From Adiantum capillus-veneris (taxonomy: Eukaryota; Streptophyta; Polypodiopsida; Polypodiales; Pteridaceae), in NCBI GenBank assembly GCA_014529385.2, contig CM043942.1, positions 36,484,469 through 36,548,468 on the forward strand: 64,000 bases of DNA, given 5' to 3'. The notes beneath the pieces were generated by a model that was given only the letters and a program-made list of their open reading frames with translations, was not told the DNA's origin and did no database searches. A program made the translations under genes and the position numbers. Positions 58,479-64,000 of the stretch are shown piece by piece (within the stretch, counting starts at the first letter, position 1; the number at the start of each line of letters is the position of its first letter).

Positions 58479-59176
58479 ATGTCGTCCAACAATGATGGGC
58501 TTAACCAGGTTGTAAGTGAGAAGCTAGACAAGAACAACTTCCATGCTTGGAAGTTCAAAATGAGCAATTTCCTTATGAGAAAAGGTTATTGGGACTACAT
58601 TGATGGAGAGCATGAGATAGCACCACCACTACCAGCAGCGGAAGGTGCAAGTGCTGCGCAAGTTATGACATTTAAAGATTGGAACCAGGGAGCTTGGAAG
58701 GTTATGTATTGGCTTTTTATTAGTGTACAAGTCACTATGATTGGGCATATAAATGATGCTCAATCTCCTAAGGAGGCTTGCGACACTTTGCTGTCATTGG
58801 ATGTGACCAACACAAAGGCAAGGAAGATGCAATTGAAGGCTGAGCTGAATACTGTGCAGAAAAAAAGCTGTCCATCAATGACTATTTGCTAAAGATAAAG
58901 AACATATGTGAGTCACTTGCATTGATTGGTGTTACAATCACCGATGATGATAAAGTAGAAGTCTGTCTGCGAGGTTTGGGTCCTGAGTACAAACACTTTA
59001 AAATTGGCATCCATCTTCGAGAGAACATTCCCTCATTTACAGATTTGGTGTCCTTATTGATTGTGGAAGAGAAGGAACTTGTGGAAGACTCCTCTACGGA
59101 GGGTGAAAACAATTTTGGACAGGTCCTTTTCAACAACAAAGGAAGAGGAACAGGACGTGGTACAGGTTGTGGATGA
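58479..59176 (+). pseudogene. Copia-D gag, one frameshift
   Basis: The start at 58479 reads MSSNNDGLNQVVSEKLDKNN then FHAWKFKMSNFLMRKGYWDY, the standard Copia gag opening. PKEACDTLLSLDVTNTKARK follows. A frameshift near 58862 leads to the frame 58886-59176: ESLALIGVTITDDDKVEVCL, then LRGLGPEYKHFKIGI and a Gly/Arg-rich end. The nucleocapsid zinc knuckle is missing, lost with the deletion. Confidence 0.9.
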
Positions 59177-59239
59177 GGCCGAGCAAGAGGCAACCACCAA
59201 GCACAACAACGTAACAACAATCATGGAACACAGGTGGTG

Positions 59240-59830
59240 GTCGACAAAAACTTTGAGGTAGGGGGAGTTGAAGAGGTCATGGAAATGTACACTTTGCGCT
59301 ATGTGAGTGCTACTTTGGATTATGCACTCTTTTATAGGGCTGATGTGGAGTTGCAATTTTATGGCCACACATATGCGGATTGGGTTGGTAGTACATACGT
59401 TTGCAGGTCTACCAGTGGATTCATGTTCTCACTTGGGAGTGGTGCTATCACAAGGAGTAGCAAGAAGTAACCTACGATTGCTCTTTCGACTACATAGGCA
59501 GAGTACAGGGGTGCTGTAGTGCCATCATGTGAGGTAGCATCACTGGGATTGCTACTTCATGACTTTGGAGTATAGCTAAAGAGGTCGGTTGTCATCTATT
59601 GTGACAACCTCATCAGCATATAGTTGGCACAAAACCCATCATTTCATGCCAAGACAAAGAACATTGAGGTGCACTACCACTTTATCAAAGAGAGAGTCTT
59701 AGTAGGCGACATTGACTTGGAGTACATGGTGACAGATGAGTAGGTCGTAGATATCTTCACGAAGGCCCTTGGAGCGGCAAAGCTATGGAGTTTTTGAGTG
59801 ATGCTTGGAATACAAGAGACGGCCTTGAGC
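59240..59830 (+). pseudogene. Copia-D RNase H end
   Basis: LRYVSATLDYALFY and HTYADWVGSTYVCRSTSGFM match Copia RNase H, with FSLGSGAITRSSKK before a TAA. Further on are AEYRGAVVPSCEVA, VIYCDNLISI and NIEVHYHFIKERV, then DIFTKALG near 59750. Stops at several points show decay. A polypurine tract (GAGGGGGAG) precedes the 3' LTR. Confidence 0.88.
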
Positions 59831-59841
59831 TTGAGGGGGAG

Positions 59842-60233
59842 TGTTGAGATGTCAAGCTCAACATATAGGACTCTTGGATGACTACCACCGACAGTCATCA
59901 ACATATAGGACTCTTGGATGACTACCACCGACAGTCATCATCACTGGCGTTCCTTAGTGGATAGACATATCTTTGCTAGTGATACTATAGCTGTACTACA
60001 CTGAGATGGTCTACCTACTAGAGCGATGAGACACTTATCTACTCACCTCACTCACAAGCGCTTCACACTAGACCGTTGTACTAGTTCCCTTTTTATGTTG
60101 TATTTTCCCTTATGTTTTGTAGACCTCTTATCTTGAAGAAGAAGTACAGTCTTTTGCTTCCATCTTTGTGTGTGTGTGTGTGTGAGTGCGCGCTTGCAAG
60201 AGCTCAAGCTCTCTCCTTCTCTATCTAGTGGCA
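59842..60233 (+). repeat. Copia-D 3' LTR (392 bp) with internal duplication
   Basis: It starts TGTTGAGATGTCAAGCTC and ends CTATCTAGTGGCA. A 40-bp segment is tandemly duplicated at 59861-59900 and 59901-59940; the 5' LTR has one copy. Confidence 0.92.
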
Positions 60234-60238
60234 AAGAC

Positions 60239-61867
60239 ACGTGTCTTCACATTAGAGGCATTTTTTTCCTATGAGTTTCCCCCCTCTATATATTGAAGTA
60301 CTGAGACCTTAGACTAGGATTTTTATTTGTATTTTTAAAGAATAATCCCATTTATTGTTCACATGCCCTTTTAGGTGTAGCATTTTTTGTTTTTCATTGT
60401 TCAGCATCATAGATGCCATATGCAGAGGGATGACATTACCAATTCACACTTCTTCAACTACATCTACTCCAAGAGACAAGTGCAATGAATACAAGCATAC
60501 TACTTCCTATGATTTCTATTATGATTTTGGTGTTTTGCCTTCAATTGCATGGTTTTACATTGTTGATATTGACATATGTGCATTTTAGATGCTTGTATGT
60601 TTTTCATTTGTGTAGGTTAATTAGTTCACTTGCTTATTAGAATGGATTTAGATCGAGTATTTGAATTTTTCTTAAATGCAAGGTACTTCTTTTCATAGCA
60701 TAGTCTTACAATTATCTTGTAATGATGAAGGCTTTGAATATGTCTTAGGTCTATTAAGGGTAAGGATAAGTAGCACTCCTAATTAATAATGAATCAAAGG
60801 ATTGAAAGTTATAAAATTATCATTGTCTATTTAGTGTTAGTACCAACAAAAGAGGGTTGCTAAAATAAATTAAGAAAAAAAGCAGTAAATATATGGCGAG
60901 AGAGAGTTTGCCTCATGCACCAAAGACTGCTTTGAGGGTACTTTACTAAATCCGAAAGCAATAAAGCAAGGTAAGAAAGAGATGAAAAAAAAGTAAAGAA
61001 AATGATGCTTTCATGGCCTTAAAGTATGGAATTATTAGCTGAGCAAGTTGTGAAAGGTTGACCACTGAGAAAGCTTAGGATGCTAATGATTCCCTTAATT
61101 ACACTATAATCCTTGACTTTGCTAGGAATCAATTCTAAAAATTTGACTTAATGCATTTAGTAGGTAGACGTTTGGATTAGTCATGTATGCATACGTTTCA
61201 CTTTGGCGATTCAATGACAAGTTTTTGCACCTCATGGATTGTGTATTTCATTTTTTTTTCCTGCTTCTATTTGTTGGACCTGCATGCTTTCATCTTGACT
61301 CATTTATTTTTGTAGTCACATTTCTTAGTGCTACATCTTTGAAATCACAACATGGCTTTGTTAGGGATGAAAAAGCTTAGGAAAGGGGAAGTGTTGGAGG
61401 CGCCCAACACTAGCATCCATTTTTATCTTCTCCATGAGCACATTTTCACATTCACTATGTATAGATTTCCTGGCTCTCTACTCATATCTTCTATTTTGAT
61501 TTATATGCCTTGGACGGTTGGGCATCTCTTTTAAAACACCCAAGCCATATAAGTGAAGTGTATGTCATGCGAAAGGAGAGATATAATTTTAAAAAGATAT
61601 TTTAAAGTGGAGAAGGAGAAGAAGGAAGCTATGGAGGTGGAAGCTTGGGACCTCATGTACTTGCTTCATATTGATTCATGCATGCTTTGAAGTTAAGGTC
61701 TCTTGCTATTCATTAAATTGTGTATTAATGTCTTAATGTGTGCAGGTAAGAACTAATCAATCACTAATTTCTTGAGTGCCTACTGTGTGTTTGAATATGG
61801 TGTTGTGTGCATGATAGAGGAGGATTTGTGCACATTTTACACTAATTTGAAACCCTACAAGCTTGGG
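60239..61867. other. No gene recognised
   Basis: AT-rich, non-coding DNA of 1.6 kb. Short frames show no domain. Confidence 0.5.
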
Positions 61868-62040
61868 TGAGCTTGTAATTAGGATGTGTACCAAGGATTA
61901 GTAGAGAATGCTCAGAGAATGCAACAATTAACATTGTGTGATTAGCATGAGGGTTAATCACTAATACCCTTCACTAGTTCTCTCTTCTTTCTAATCTAGA
62001 TGACCTCCTTTCCTAACTCATAGCTCTCACACATTTGCTA
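61868..62040 (+). repeat. LTR-like family R3, copy 2 (partial)
   Basis: Matches 50646-50820, including GATTAGCATGAGGGTTAATC and the block around TAGTTCTCTCTTCTT. After about 62040 the similarity stops, and no primer site follows. Confidence 0.7.
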
Positions 62041-62639
62041 ATCCTCTTCTGCTATATGGTGTGCTATGGCTATCAACTCCTGATATTTTTTCTTTTAAGA
62101 CTGCCTAGATCACAATGGAAACCTTTGTTTTCCACATCTTTGAAGTTTGGGAGGTGGCTTGGGTTGAGAATGAGAATTTGCTTGAGCTAGTCAGTGATGG
62201 AAAGAGAGTAAGAATAGAGGTGATGTCTTACTATGTGTGTGCAATCAACAACGTTTGCGTAGAGGAATGCTATTGGGGATAGTCGTAGAATACGCAATGG
62301 TACAACCCAGACCAACAAAAATTTCAATCCAAGAGACCACAAGCTGGGGCCTTGAAGGCACAAGTGCCATCCCCACATGGCACACCATCTTTCACCTGGG
62401 TCTTTATTTCTCACTCAAAGGTAGATGAAATAGCAAAACATTTCACTATTATTGCATCCCCCAAAATCTTTAGGGTTGAACATTGCAAACCTTGCACAAC
62501 AATCAAGTAATATCTGCTCATCACAAGTAGTATCCAAAAACAAACTAGCTTGGTAGGATGACGAAGAAGCCATGTCTCCGAAAATGGTGATTGGTTGAAA
62601 ATGCTCACCTAATGGATGTGTATTAGACAATTTTTCGAC
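62041..62639. other. No gene recognised
   Basis: Non-coding DNA with no clear repeat match inside the window. Confidence 0.45.
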
Positions 62640-63630
<991 letters not shown>

Positions 63631-64000
63631 TTCTATTATCGTCCTGGGAGGTCAAATATGACCTATGGGACCAAATGAACATGTCACGTGGTGTGAGTGG
63701 AGTTCATAAGTGACTCTCGATGCTCAAAAATGGCTGAAATGAGCGTCGCAATAGAGAGTCCACATCGTGGTTGGGAGAGGAAGGTATGTAGGGAGAGATC
63801 ATGGTTGAATATATGGAGAAAAGAGGACCTAATGTGGTCAAAAGCTGAGCACTCAAGTAGTGTGTGGTACTCAGTCTCTCGCACTTGACGAGGACATAAG
63901 GTGCAAAGTCGATGACACTCCTCGCCAGTGCCCCAACGTCCTGTCTCACAGCGTAGAGAATGGGAGCTAAGACGAATGGAGGCAATGGTGCGGATCGCAC
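63631..64000 (-). pseudogene. LINE-B 3' end, second copy (runs off the window)
   Basis: On the minus strand the C-terminal part reads CPRQVRETEYHTLLECSAFD and SLHTFLSQPRCGLSIATLIS, nearly the same as 22600-22800. The tail follows (63672-63631), with AGGTCATATTTGACCT, then (TATC)n and (CT)n. A frame from 64000 reads the neighbouring phase. The rest of the element lies outside the window. Confidence 0.9.

Larger units (their letters stand above)
57686..60233 (+). mobile_element. Copia-D: compact Copia deletion derivative with both LTRs
   Basis: The 5' LTR is 57686-58053 and the 3' LTR is 59842-60233. The flanking repeat AAGAC (57681-57685 and 60234-60238) is the target duplication. The interior (1.8 kb) has gag and the last part of RNase H only; protease, integrase and RT are gone. 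The deletion joint lies near 59180-59240. It could have moved only with proteins supplied by another Copia. Confidence 0.92.

Overview
This window is nuclear DNA of a land plant with a large, repeat-rich genome. The evidence is one intact intron-containing host gene for cytosolic ribosomal protein eL22 with a plant-type ribosomal-protein promoter, together with plant LTR-retrotransposon lineages: Copia elements primed by initiator tRNA-Met, a chromodomain Gypsy, and a Gypsy with two RNase H domains. The long dinucleotide tracts and the LINE types would fit a fern or another non-seed plant, but the sequence alone does not settle the species. I see no CRISPR array, bacterial operon, rRNA gene or canonical tRNA gene.

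Layout. 1-14.3 kb is a nested insertion cluster. An old plus-strand Copia (Copia-B) has its gag zinc knuckle at 5.72-5.81 kb and its pol at 11.83-14.08 kb. A minus-strand Copia (Copia-A, 5' LTR 5532-5723) is inserted in it, and so is a minus-strand chromovirus (Gypsy-A, 5812-11821, target duplication GATTG). Copia-A is in turn cut by a long LTR-like repeat (family R1) that leaves the window at position 1. 14.3-16.3 kb is a decayed L1-type LINE. 16.3-20.6 kb is repeat-derived non-coding DNA with local tandem duplications. 20.7-23.1 kb is a second LINE type whose 3' end carries a small hairpin and a long (CT)n tail. 23.4-28.4 kb is a Copia gag fragment abutting an opposite-strand Copia (Copia-C). 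28.7-39 kb holds broken Gypsy elements: a minus-strand one whose pre-RT region is duplicated as an inverted repeat, and a plus-strand dual-RNase-H one cut by a second R1 copy and followed by a sequence with a duplicated promoter. 39.3-40.5 kb is a retroposon with a LINE ORF1-like protein but no reverse transcriptase; it shares its 3' tail with the second LINE type. 42-45.4 kb holds an orphan short LTR and Gypsy and Copia scraps.

The host gene RPL22 occupies 45.88-46.79 kb. Beyond it lie a three-unit 240-bp tandem array (49.4-50.1 kb), a Gypsy leader with a tRNA-Asp-type primer site cut by a third R1 copy (51.5-53.1 kb), an intronless centromeric-H3-like pseudogene (54.8-55.2 kb), and a possible two-exon gene of unknown function on the minus strand (55.6-56.2 kb). 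A compact Copia deletion derivative with both LTRs and target duplication AAGAC follows (57.7-60.2 kb). The window ends with about 1 kb of polypyrimidine then polypurine DNA and a minus-strand copy of the second LINE's 3' end.

Except for RPL22 and possibly the two-exon gene, every protein-like region is interrupted, so the window is mostly a record of insertions into insertions. The most unusual items are the LINE 3' hairpin plus (CT)n tail shared with an ORF1-only retroposon, the CENH3-like pseudogene, the inverted and direct copies of an integrase motif at 11.9-12.2 kb, the inverted Gypsy duplication at 31.9-33.0 kb, and the R1 repeat with oppositely oriented CCAAT boxes.
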